From: Janthinobacterium saanense
GTDB taxonomy: Bacteria > Pseudomonadota > Gammaproteobacteria > Burkholderiales > Burkholderiaceae_D
Direction of reading: 5' to 3'
Assembly (NCBI RefSeq): GCF_014200675.1
Contig: NZ_JACHCI010000014.1
Location: 1-64,000 of the forward strand
Length of the DNA stretch: 64,000 nt
A program made the position numbers and the translations under genes. Below the pieces are notes generated by a model. That model had not been told where the DNA came from and did not search any database. It was given only the letters and a program-made list of their open reading frames with translations. Below are positions 24,443-33,079 of the stretch, one piece after another; positions within the stretch are counted from its first letter, which is position 1; each line of letters starts with the position of its first letter.

Positions 24443-26956
24443 ATGGCCAAGCGTGAACGCAAAACAAGTCTGCCGCCCGCCGCCGCACCAAGCCTGCCGG
24501 ATGAGCGCCTGGGCCATCTGCTTGAAGGCATCGCCGATGGCGTTTGCCTGCTGGACCGCGACTGGACCATCCGTTATATCAATACGCACGGTGCCGACAT
24601 GCTGGCGCCGCAGCGCCCTGCCGGCAGCGCGCTGGCCGGCCAGTCCCTGTGGCTGGCCTGCCCCGAGATGCCGGGCACCGAAATGGAAGTGCAATACCGG
24701 CGCGCCATGGCGCAGCAGCAAAGCGGCAGCTTCGAATTGTTTTATCTGCCGCTGGGGCGCTGGCTGGAAGTGCGCCTGTTTCCCTCGGCCGAAGGCCTGA
24801 GCACGTATATCCAGGACATCAGCCAGCGCAAGACCTCGGAAGACAGCTTGCGCCAGAGCGAGGAAGACTTGCGCGCGCTGGCCAATTCGATCCCGCAACT
24901 GGCCTGGATCGCCAGCTTCGATGGCACCATGGCCTGGTATAACCAGCGCTGGCACGATTACACCGGCACCACGCCCGAACAGATGGCCGGCGAAGGCTGG
25001 AGCACGGCGTACGACCCGCAGCGCCTGCCCGACATGCTGCAGGCATGGAAGGATGCCTTGCACAGCGGCACGCCCTTCGAGATGGAATTCCCCATCCGTG
25101 GCAGCGATGGCCAGTACCGCTGGTTCCTCACGCGCGCCAATCCCGTGCGCGACCGGGGCGGCCAACTGCTGCGCTGGTTTGGCACCAGCACCGACGTGGA
25201 CCAGGTCAAGCGGGCCCAGGAAGCACTGCGCGATGAAACGCGGGTACTGGAATTGCTTAACAACACGGGCGCCGCGCTGGCCCGCACGCTGGACTTGCCT
25301 GCCCTGCTGCAGGAAACAGTCAATGCGGCCACCCGCATCAGCGGCGCGCGCTTTGGCGCCTTCTATTATGGCGTCGACCATGACGAACACCATCTGCACG
25401 AGAGCGGCGACGGCCACGAACCGCCGCTGCCTGCGGCGCGCGCGGTGAGCGGCATCAGCGCCGGCCAGGCCGAAGCCATCGACATCGACCTGCGCCAGGG
25501 CCCCGGCATGCGCCACAACGATTTGCTGGCCGCCCCCGATCAGCGCACCGACGGCGCACCCGCCTTGCGCAGCTGCCTGAGCATGCCCGTGCGCTCGCGC
25601 TCGGGCCAGTTGCTGGGCCGCTTGCTGCTGGGTCATCCACAAGCAGGCATGTTCAACGCACGCAGCGAACGCATCGTTGCCGCCATCGCGGCCCAGGCCG
25701 CCGTCGCACTCGACAACACGCGTTTGTACGCAGCCGCCCGGCGCGCGGCCGAAGAGCGCAAGGTGCTGCTCGACAGCGAGCGCGAGGCGCGCGCCGAAGC
25801 CGAACGCACCAACCAGTTGAAAGACGAATTCCTGGCCACGCTGTCGCATGAACTGCGCACGCCGCTGTCGGCCATCCTGGGCTGGGCGCAAGTATTGCGG
25901 CGCGGCACGCGCGACCAGGCCGACCTGCACCGCGGCCTGCACAGCATAGAGCGCAATGCCCGGGCGCAGGCGCAGCTGATCGAAGACTTGCTCGACATGA
26001 GCCGCATCACCTCCGATAAAGTCATGCTCGACATGCAGACCATCGTGCCGGCCAGCGTGATCGCCTCGGCCATCGAAACCCTGCGCCCGGCCGCCGACGC
26101 CAGGCACATTGCGCTCAATACCATCATCGCGCCCGATGCGGGCACCATCATCGGCGACCCTGGACGGATGCAGCAGGTGATCTGGAATCTGCTGTCGAAT
26201 GCGCTGAAATTCACGCCGCAGGGTGGCCAGGTGACGATCAGCGTGCAGCGCGACAGCAGCTATCTGACCATCACCGTGGCCGACAACGGCATGGGCATAC
26301 AGGCCAGCTTCCTGCCCTATGTGTTCGAGCGTTTCCGCCAGGCCGATGCCTCGACCACGCGCAAGCATGGCGGCCTGGGCCTGGGACTGGCCATCGTCAA
26401 GCACTTGGTCGAACAGCACGGCGGCGCTGTCACGGCCAGCAGCGCCGGCGAGATGCAGGGCGCCACTTTTACCGTGCGCCTGCCATTGAGCCGCCAGGCT
26501 GGCAACGAGCTGGCGCAAAACGATGGGGCGGTAGCCAGCGACGCCGGCCTGTGCGACCTGTCTGGCATCAAAGTGCTGCTGGTCGACGATGAGGCCGATG
26601 CGCGCGAGCTGGCCGAACGCATATTGCGCGGCAGCCATGCCGAGGTCTGCAGTGCGGCCAACGCGGCGCAGGCGCTGCAGCTGATGAGCAGCGAACGGCC
26701 CGATGTGCTGGTCAGCGACATCGGCATGCCCAATATCGACGGCCTGGAATTACTGGCCCTGATACGCGCACTGGGGCCAGACCATGGCGGCGCCCTGCCC
26801 GCGCTGGCGCTGACGGCCTTTGCCCGTCCACAAGACCGTCAGCGTGCACTGGAAGGCAGTTTCCAGGCCTATGCCTCCAAGCCGCTGGACCCTTCGGCCT
26901 TGCTGGCGACAGTGGCCCAACTAGCAAAAACAGTGAAGCAAGGCAATCAAAATTGA
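24443..26956 (+). CDS. Hybrid sensor histidine kinase (PAS-PAS-GAF-HisKA-HATPase-REC)
   Basis: An 837-residue soluble hybrid kinase; no membrane segment is seen. PAS 1 spans about 20-130, and PAS 2 with PAC about 140-258 (YRWFLTRANPVRDRGGQ). GAF is at about 270-430. HisKA has H469 in LATLSHELRTPLSAILGW. The ATPase domain shows NLLSNALKFTP, DNGMGI and GGLGLGLAIVKHL. The C-terminal receiver (from about 708) has D715/D716, phosphoacceptor D759 and K813. The start is backed by AGGAGG. The separate REC-GGDEF protein 330 bp downstream is a natural phosphotransfer partner, an inference from proximity only. Confidence 0.92.
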   Translation: MAKRERKTSLPPAAAPSLPDERLGHLLEGIADGVCLLDRDWTIRYINTHGADMLAPQRPAGSALAGQSLWLACPEMPGTEMEVQYRRAMAQQQSGSFELFYLPLGRWLEVRLFPSAEGLSTYIQDISQRKTSEDSLRQSEEDLRALANSIPQLAWIASFDGTMAWYNQRWHDYTGTTPEQMAGEGWSTAYDPQRLPDMLQAWKDALHSGTPFEMEFPIRGSDGQYRWFLTRANPVRDRGGQLLRWFGTSTDVDQVKRAQEALRDETRVLELLNNTGAALARTLDLPALLQETVNAATRISGARFGAFYYGVDHDEHHLHESGDGHEPPLPAARAVSGISAGQAEAIDIDLRQGPGMRHNDLLAAPDQRTDGAPALRSCLSMPVRSRSGQLLGRLLLGHPQAGMFNARSERIVAAIAAQAAVALDNTRLYAAARRAAEERKVLLDSEREARAEAERTNQLKDEFLATLSHELRTPLSAILGWAQVLRRGTRDQADLHRGLHSIERNARAQAQLIEDLLDMSRITSDKVMLDMQTIVPASVIASAIETLRPAADARHIALNTIIAPDAGTIIGDPGRMQQVIWNLLSNALKFTPQGGQVTISVQRDSSYLTITVADNGMGIQASFLPYVFERFRQADASTTRKHGGLGLGLAIVKHLVEQHGGAVTASSAGEMQGATFTVRLPLSRQAGNELAQNDGAVASDAGLCDLSGIKVLLVDDEADARELAERILRGSHAEVCSAANAAQALQLMSSERPDVLVSDIGMPNIDGLELLALIRALGPDHGGALPALALTAFARPQDRQRALEGSFQAYASKPLDPSALLATVAQLAKTVKQGNQN

Positions 26957-27289
26957 TGAAAAGAAACAAATATGGCGAGTCAAAATGATCACGATCGTGG
27001 GTTGCCACTCCTACTTTTAGACGCGGCCCTGTCCTACAAGCAACTTCCACGAAGTTTGCTACACTAAAAAAAATCACTGTTATGGCTATACAGCAATGAT
27101 ACGGCTTAGCACCTGATCAGCGGTGCGGCGGCGGCAAGCCCATCGGCTGTCGTGCGCCCTGTCTTGTTGCATAAAGATACTATCACTCTGATATGCTGCC
27201 AGCCGATGATGTTGCCAGCCGTGATGCTACCAGCCGAAATACAAGCTGCGTCGCCAGCGCTAATTTGATGCATAGACCTGAGACCACAC
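26957..27289. other. Intergenic region with short tandem repeat
   Basis: About 330 bp without a gene. At 27192-27237 there are three imperfect direct repeats with core ATG(C/T)T(G/A)CCAGCCG, 15-16 bp apart. They lie 50-100 nt upstream of the cyclase start and could be a regulator binding array or a replication-slippage product. Confidence 0.4.
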
Positions 27290-28273
27290 ATGCCCAGCCA
27301 AGATGAGATTTTGAAAGCCAAAATTTTGGTCGTCGACGACTCCCCCGACAATGTCGACCTGATGCTGGAAATCCTGCGCGATGCGGGCTATAGCAATGTG
27401 ACAGCCACCATGCGGCCGGCCCAGGTCTGCCCCTTGCATCTGGAACATTGCTACGATTTGATACTGCTGGACTTGCAGATGCCCGAATTGAATGGCTTTG
27501 AAGTCATGAAAGGCTTGAAAGAGATCGAACACGGCGGCTATCTGCCCGTGCTGGCCTTGACGGCGCAACCGAGTTTCAAGATTGCCGCGCTGGAAGCGGG
27601 CGCGCGCGATTTCATCAGCAAGCCTTTCGACCTGATGGAAGTACATAAACGCATACACAATATGCTGGAAGTGCGGCTGCTGTACAAGGAACTGGCGCAA
27701 TACAGCAAGCAGCAGCAGGAACTGGCCTTGCACGATCCACTGACGGGCCTGCCTAATCGCCGCCTGCTGGAAGACCGCATCGAACATACGGTGCAGCAAT
27801 CGGCCCGCAACCGGGGCAAATCCGCCGTGCTGTATCTGGATCTGGATGGCTTCAAGGCGATTAATGACCGCTATGGCCACGGTTATGGCGATGAAATACT
27901 GAAAATGGTAGCCGCCCGCCTGGTCGGCGCCTCGCGCAAGGAAGATACCGTGGCCCGCATCGGCGGCGACGAGTTCGTCATCGTGCTGGGCAACCTGGCC
28001 GGCAAGGGCGATGCGCGCGAACCAGCCGCCAAGCTGATCGAAGTCATTTCAGAACCGTATTTCATCAACGACTTGACCCTGCGCCTGTCGACCAGCATCG
28101 GCATCAGCATTTATCCCGACGACGCCACTTGCGTCGAAGTTTTGCTCAGCTCGGCCGACACGGCCCTGTACGAAGCCAAGCGCGCCGGCAAGAACCGCTA
28201 TTGCTGCACGCCCCATGACGTGGTCGCCTCGCAAGCCAGCAAGCAAAAGAGCGGCCTCGCTTCCATCCTCTGA
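27290..28273 (+). CDS. Response regulator with diguanylate cyclase output (REC-GGDEF)
   Basis: A 327-residue cytosolic protein. The receiver domain (10-125) has D16/D17, phosphoacceptor D61 and K111. The GGDEF domain (145-315) has the intact active-site motif GGDEF at 225-229. It also has an RxxD inhibitory site (R216-K-E-D219) five residues before it, so it should make cyclic di-GMP under product inhibition. It lies downstream of the hybrid kinase in the same direction. A strong bidirectional terminator follows. Confidence 0.92.
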   Translation: MPSQDEILKAKILVVDDSPDNVDLMLEILRDAGYSNVTATMRPAQVCPLHLEHCYDLILLDLQMPELNGFEVMKGLKEIEHGGYLPVLALTAQPSFKIAALEAGARDFISKPFDLMEVHKRIHNMLEVRLLYKELAQYSKQQQELALHDPLTGLPNRRLLEDRIEHTVQQSARNRGKSAVLYLDLDGFKAINDRYGHGYGDEILKMVAARLVGASRKEDTVARIGGDEFVIVLGNLAGKGDAREPAAKLIEVISEPYFINDLTLRLSTSIGISIYPDDATCVEVLLSSADTALYEAKRAGKNRYCCTPHDVVASQASKQKSGLASIL

Positions 28274-28291
28274 ACAAGCTGCATGCCTGAC

Positions 28292-28330
28292 AAAAAACCG
28301 GGATGCCACCCGATGGCATCCCGGTTTTTT
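28292..28330. terminator. Bidirectional intrinsic terminator
   Basis: A perfect 17-bp inverted repeat (AAAAAACCGGGATGCCA / TGGCATCCCGGTTTTTT) with a 5-nt loop, between two convergent genes. A and T tracts on both sides make it effective in either direction. Confidence 0.92.
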
Positions 28331-28350
28331 TATTGATTGAAATGCATCGC

Positions 28351-28797
<447 letters not shown>

Positions 28798-29025
28798 TCA
28801 CGGCAAGACAGCCCCACTATGGCAGCGGCGAGCGCCTGAGTATGTGCGCAGCCGTACGTAAAAACCGAGGCTTGCGACACCCGTCCGACAGGGATTAAAT
28901 AGTCCAAACACATTATAATTGCCCAAAAGACATATTTTTTCCATACATGCGCCTTGTGGCGAAATCCTCATGTATGATCCTCACCTTCCATCCTGTCGTA
29001 TTCTTTTTATTATTTACGGGGCGCC

Positions 29026-29739
29026 ATGTCCGCACAAACAGATCCGAACCAGGAAGCTTACAGGGCCGATGCGGAACGCGCCGCCGATCTCAGCGAGTTG
29101 CTGGGGCATGTCAATACCAGTTGGGACAATGAACGGCGCGCCCTGTCGCGCCAGTTGCACGACAGCCTGGGCTCGTCGCTGACGGCGCTGACCATGCATC
29201 TGTCGCTGCTGACCCAAAAGATGCCGCAGGAAGCACCGTTGCTGGACCGCGCGGCAACCATGAAGCAATTGCTGCTGAACGTGATTGAAACCAATCGCCA
29301 GATGCAGATGAAATTGTGGAACGACAAGCTGGAATTTTTGGGCGTGAATGTGGCGCTCAGTGAACTGGCCGCGCAATTTGCCGAACAGCACAAAATCACC
29401 GTGCGCTGCAGCCTGCCTGAAGATGAATTGATGTGCCCCCGCAACGTGGGCGTGGCCCTGCTGCGCACCCTGGAAGAAGCGCTGAGCAACATCGCCGCAC
29501 ACGCGCAGGCAACAGAAGTGGACATCATCGTCGATGACAATGACGAGGGACTGATGCTGACCATCAAGGATAACGGCGTGGGCCTGCCGGCCAACAAACC
29601 GGTTGAAATGAGCAAGCATGGCCTGCGCTCCGTGCGCGAACGCGTGCACTACCTGGGCGGCACCCTGGCCTTGTCGGCCCATCCGCAAGGCGGCACGATA
29701 TTGCAAGCCATCTTGCCGCGCATTTTGCCGAAAGAATAG
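29026..29739 (+). CDS. Sensor-less NarX/DegS-type histidine kinase (HisKA_3)
   Basis: A 237-residue protein consisting almost only of the catalytic core. The HisKA_3 phosphoacceptor is H45 in LSRQLHDSLGSSLTALTMHL, followed by a HATPase domain with DNGVGL and HGLRSVRERVHYLGG. There is no membrane segment or sensory domain, and no LuxR-type response regulator is adjacent, so its input and partner are elsewhere. The reading frame is complete and it starts at the first ATG. It is followed 14 nt later by a DUF6265 gene in the same operon. Confidence 0.85.
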   Translation: MSAQTDPNQEAYRADAERAADLSELLGHVNTSWDNERRALSRQLHDSLGSSLTALTMHLSLLTQKMPQEAPLLDRAATMKQLLLNVIETNRQMQMKLWNDKLEFLGVNVALSELAAQFAEQHKITVRCSLPEDELMCPRNVGVALLRTLEEALSNIAAHAQATEVDIIVDDNDEGLMLTIKDNGVGLPANKPVEMSKHGLRSVRERVHYLGGTLALSAHPQGGTILQAILPRILPKE

Positions 29740-29753
29740 ACAAAGAGGACAGC

Positions 29754-30269
29754 ATGCACCGATGCGCCGCTATTTTGCTGGGAACGCTAATAAGTGTGGG
29801 AAATGTGCAGGCTGCCGAAAAAACCGTGCCGCCACCGGATACGGTGGACAAGCTGGCCTGGCTGAGCGGCTGCTGGCTGGTCGATGGCGCCGAGCCGGGC
29901 ACCGGTGAACAATGGAGCACGGCGGCCGGCGGCACCATGCTGGGCGCCAGCCGCACCGTCAAGGGTGGCAAGACCACCGAGTTTGAATTCGTGCAGATCC
30001 GCATCACCGATCCGGGCCAGCTGGCCTACATCGTGCAGCCATCGGGCAAGGCGCCCGTGGTCTTCAACTTGCTGCGCCAGGATAAAGCGAATGAATTTAT
30101 TTTCGCCAACCTGGACAACGATTTCCCCAGCCGCATCACCTACCGCCATGATAGCCAGCGCATCTTGCATGCCAGCATCACCGGCAGCTTGAAAGGGAAA
30201 TTGACCACCATCGCATTCCCGATGACGCGGGCGCGCTGCGACGCTGTCACCAGCGAGCGCTCCCGCTAA
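29754..30269 (+). CDS. Secreted DUF6265-like protein
   Basis: A 171-residue protein with a signal peptide (residues 1-20, VGNVQA) and a lipocalin-like beta-rich domain beginning KLAWLSGCWLVDGAEPGTGE, the hallmark of the DUF6265 group. TGEQWSTAAGGTMLGASRTV follows. AGAGGA precedes the ATG, 14 nt after the kinase stop. Function is unknown. The pairing with a cytosolic kinase is probably only co-transcription. Confidence 0.72.
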   Translation: MHRCAAILLGTLISVGNVQAAEKTVPPPDTVDKLAWLSGCWLVDGAEPGTGEQWSTAAGGTMLGASRTVKGGKTTEFEFVQIRITDPGQLAYIVQPSGKAPVVFNLLRQDKANEFIFANLDNDFPSRITYRHDSQRILHASITGSLKGKLTTIAFPMTRARCDAVTSERSR

Positions 30270-30298
30270 GGCCAAGGGTCAAGGGTCAAGGCAACTCG

Positions 30299-31597
30299 TC
30301 AGTGCAGCTTGACCTGCGGCGTGCTGCGCTTGATCAAAAAGCGCCCCATCGCCATCACGCCCGTGCGCACGCTGCCCAGCACCGCCTTGTGGTGCATCAG
30401 GTGCAGGCTCACATACATCATGCGCGCAACAAAACCTTCGACGAACCAGCTCAGGCCTTTAAGCGAACCCATCAAGGTTCCCACCGAGGTGGTGCGGCCG
30501 AACGACACCAGCGAACCGTAATCGAGATACTCATACGGCTTGGTTTGCGGCGGCTTGCCTTTGACCTGCAACAGGAAGGTCTTCAGCAGATAATCGGCCT
30601 GCTGATGCGCAGCCTGGGCGCGTGGCGGCACCAGCTTGCCATCGGCGCCGGCGCACGCCGCGCAATCGCCCAGCGCATAGATATTCGCCTGGCCCTGCAC
30701 ATTGAGCATGCCCGTCACTTCCAGCTGGCCGGCGCGGTTGGTCGGCAAACCTAAAGTAGACAAAAATTCGGGTGCGCGGATGCCGGCCGCCCAGACGCAG
30801 ATATCGGCCGCATAGGTGGTGCCGCTGGCGATCGTGACCTTGTCCGCTTCGATGGAAGTGACGCGCGTATCGGTCGCTACCGAAATACCATGCTGGTTAA
30901 GCAGCTTCAAGGCTGCCCGCGAGACACGCTCGGGCAGCGGCGCCAGGATGCGCGGTGCCCCTTCGAGCAGGGTGATGCGCACATCCTTGATGGCGTTCAG
31001 GTTCTGGAAGCCATACGCCGCATACACGCCGCTCGCTTCACGCAATTCAGCCGCCAGTTCCACCCCCGTGGCGCCGCCACCGATGATGACGATGTCGACG
31101 CCAGGATGGCCCAGGTCGCCCTGGCGCTGCTCGGCCATGGCCAGCAGTTTGAGCAGGGTCAGACGGAAACGCTCGGCGTCTTCCGTGGCATTGAGGGAAA
31201 TCGTGTTTTCCTTGGCGCCAGGCACACCGAAATAATTCGAGGTGCTGCCCACGGCCAGCACCAGCTGCTCGTAGCCGATCTGGCGTTCCGGCAGCAGCTG
31301 CTCGCCCTTGTCGGTGGCAATGGCGCCCACCGTGATACGGTTCGCCGCCGCATCGAGCGCCATCAAGGGGCCATACACATAGGTAAAGCCGTTATCGTGG
31401 GCCAGCATCTGGTAGGACAAGCCTTCCTGGTGGATGTCCAGGGTGCCCGCCGCCACTTCATGCAGCGACGGTTTCCAGATATGGTAAAGACGGCTGTCGA
31501 CCAGGGTCACCTGGCCGGGGCCGAGTTTGCGGCTAAGTTTGCAGGCCAGCTCCAGGCCGCCTGCCCCACCGCCTACGATGAGTATTTTACTGTGCAA
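30299..31597 (-). CDS. ndh: Type II NADH dehydrogenase (NDH-2)
   Basis: A 432-residue FAD enzyme that oxidises NADH and passes electrons to quinone without pumping protons; peripheral on the inner membrane. The FAD motif is ILIVGGGAGGLELA, the NADH-binding motif VIIGGGATGVELAAEL, and the conserved C-terminal block includes IYALGDCAAC. The start codon is TTG: GGAGGA lies 4 nt upstream and no suitable ATG precedes the dinucleotide fold. A C-terminal amphipathic segment is in line with membrane attachment. Single gene. Confidence 0.9.
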   Translation of the reverse strand: MHSKILIVGGGAGGLELACKLSRKLGPGQVTLVDSRLYHIWKPSLHEVAAGTLDIHQEGLSYQMLAHDNGFTYVYGPLMALDAAANRITVGAIATDKGEQLLPERQIGYEQLVLAVGSTSNYFGVPGAKENTISLNATEDAERFRLTLLKLLAMAEQRQGDLGHPGVDIVIIGGGATGVELAAELREASGVYAAYGFQNLNAIKDVRITLLEGAPRILAPLPERVSRAALKLLNQHGISVATDTRVTSIEADKVTIASGTTYAADICVWAAGIRAPEFLSTLGLPTNRAGQLEVTGMLNVQGQANIYALGDCAACAGADGKLVPPRAQAAHQQADYLLKTFLLQVKGKPPQTKPYEYLDYGSLVSFGRTTSVGTLMGSLKGLSWFVEGFVARMMYVSLHLMHHKAVLGSVRTGVMAMGRFLIKRSTPQVKLH

Positions 31598-31637
31598 AGA
31601 TCCTCCGTACGATTGCTATGATGAATTCTGTTACTGC

Positions 31638-32162
31638 TTACCTGCGGTCGCCACCGCGGTCGCCGCCCCGGTCATTGCCTGGCCCACGGTCTCCCGGTCC
31701 ACGGTCATTGCCGGGACGATTGCCTGGCCGGTCGCCCGGGCGATTATCATGGCGGTCATCGGGCCGGTTGGGCCTGGCCTGTGGCGGTGGTGGCGGACGA
31801 TAGCCCGGACGGCCATGATAGCGGTCCGGATGCTGCTGGCGATAGCGCGGTATATACTGGTCGGTATACCAACGGTCCTGAACAAAGTATACCTCTTGGT
31901 TACAGGCATTGTACACGCGGCAGTAGCGGGGCCAGTTTTGCGCATAGCCCGGTGGCACGCGCAGGTAGATAGGACGGCCCGCATAGTGGCTGGGACGCTG
32001 GACAATTATCGGTTGCGGATAGAGCAGTTCGGGCGCGGGATAATCGCCCACGTCGATACGGCCGAAAAAGCCGGGCTGGCCGATACTGATGGATACACCC
32101 GTTTGCGCCTGGGCGCCGGCGGTAATCGCCAGCAAGGCAATCGCGAGGGTCAGGGTTTTCAT
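31638..32162 (-). CDS. Secreted protein with Tyr/Pro-rich domain and Arg/Gly/Asp low-complexity tail
   Basis: A 174-residue protein with a clear signal peptide (LLAITAGAQAQ, cut near residue 20). A central region is rich in Tyr, Pro and Arg (VPPGYAQNWPRYCRVYNAC; two Cys may pair). The final 50 residues are repeats of the type DRPGN/DRGPG. Similar small envelope proteins of unknown function are common in Burkholderiales. The ATG at 32162 has AGGAG upstream. A much longer in-frame reading upstream is not coding and is rejected. Confidence 0.75.
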   Translation of the reverse strand: MKTLTLAIALLAITAGAQAQTGVSISIGQPGFFGRIDVGDYPAPELLYPQPIIVQRPSHYAGRPIYLRVPPGYAQNWPRYCRVYNACNQEVYFVQDRWYTDQYIPRYRQQHPDRYHGRPGYRPPPPPQARPNRPDDRHDNRPGDRPGNRPGNDRGPGDRGPGNDRGGDRGGDRR

Positions 32163-32263
32163 TGAGAACTCCTGTAGATGGCAGTACATCAATTGTAGTC
32201 CTTGTTTGAAAACAAGTCGGTACGCATGAACACTTAGCGCCTGACGCCCGGCTTTATCCGTCA

Positions 32264-33067
32264 TTACCAGTATTTTGCCAGCGGGACGACCAGGCCGCTG
32301 AACAGCGACCAGCTGGGCGAGGCCGGGGTCAAACCGCGCGCCAGGCCCATGTCGATGGCCAGGCGCGGCGTGGGATTCCAGGTCGCCGCCAGCAGTAGCT
32401 GGGCCGTAGCCGGCGCGCCACGCAGTCGCGTGCCCGACAATTCCGCCGTGGCGCCCCAGCGCGTGCTGACAGGCAGGGAAAAGGATGACGCCCAGCCGGT
32501 TTGCACCCGGCCAGCTTGCGGCGTTTGCGCGCCCAGCCGCGTGGCATTCAGATTGATATCCATATGGAGAATGTCGAGGTCGTGGCTGACGATGCCGTTC
32601 ACGGACAGATCGCTCTTGCCGCTGCCTATGCTGTCTTTCGCGGTGGGAAATTTCCAGCCCAGCTCCAGGCCCAGCGCCGTTGCGCTGTCGAGCAGGAAAG
32701 CGCGCTTGAGCACCACCGTGGTATCGCCCACGCCAGAGGCAGGCGCCCCCGCTGCATCGCGCGCATGCACCGCCGCCTCGCCTTCCAGCAAGAGCCCCCA
32801 TTCGGGCGTGAAGGCCAGCTTGAAGGTATAAGGCAGACTGGTCCGGCGCGTCTCGCCCGTCTTGCTGGACAAGCCGCCCGCCTCGAACTCAAGCTGGCCA
32901 GGCACGGGTAACTGGGCAGGCGTGGATACGGAGGGACGGTAAGGCAGGACGGCATCGCCGGCGTCCTGCTGCGCCTGCACGGGTGCTGCAAGCAAGGCGG
33001 CCCAAGCGATAAAGATGCTCAGGAAGAACAGCCTGGCGCCTGGCAAGCAACTGCGTCTTTTGCCCAC
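32264..33067 (-). CDS. Putative outer-membrane beta-barrel (MetA-type transporter-like)
   Basis: A 267-residue protein with a signal peptide (AALLAAPVQAQ, cut near residue 32) and alternating hydrophobic/polar strands ending in a C-terminal aromatic (VVPLAKYW), as in outer-membrane barrels. Segments such as LGLELGWKFPTAKDS and KLAFTPEWGLLLEGE resemble the family called transporter / phenol-degradation MetA. The start is probably GTG at 33067, without a strong Shine-Dalgarno sequence. The substrate is unknown. It lies 12 nt downstream of a chemoreceptor gene, so it may be co-transcribed. Confidence 0.65.
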   Translation of the reverse strand: MGKRRSCLPGARLFFLSIFIAWAALLAAPVQAQQDAGDAVLPYRPSVSTPAQLPVPGQLEFEAGGLSSKTGETRRTSLPYTFKLAFTPEWGLLLEGEAAVHARDAAGAPASGVGDTTVVLKRAFLLDSATALGLELGWKFPTAKDSIGSGKSDLSVNGIVSHDLDILHMDINLNATRLGAQTPQAGRVQTGWASSFSLPVSTRWGATAELSGTRLRGAPATAQLLLAATWNPTPRLAIDMGLARGLTPASPSWSLFSGLVVPLAKYW

Positions 33068-33079
33068 TTCAAGCCAACA

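Noticed and set aside
24422-26638. 738-codon frame antisense to the hybrid kinase
   Set aside because: Same shadow effect; the kinase has all family motifs on the plus strand.
31638-32801. 387-codon reading of the Tyr/Pro-rich secreted protein
   Set aside because: The first half is the antisense-like frame of the neighbouring barrel gene. The signal peptide and AGGAG place the true start at 32162.
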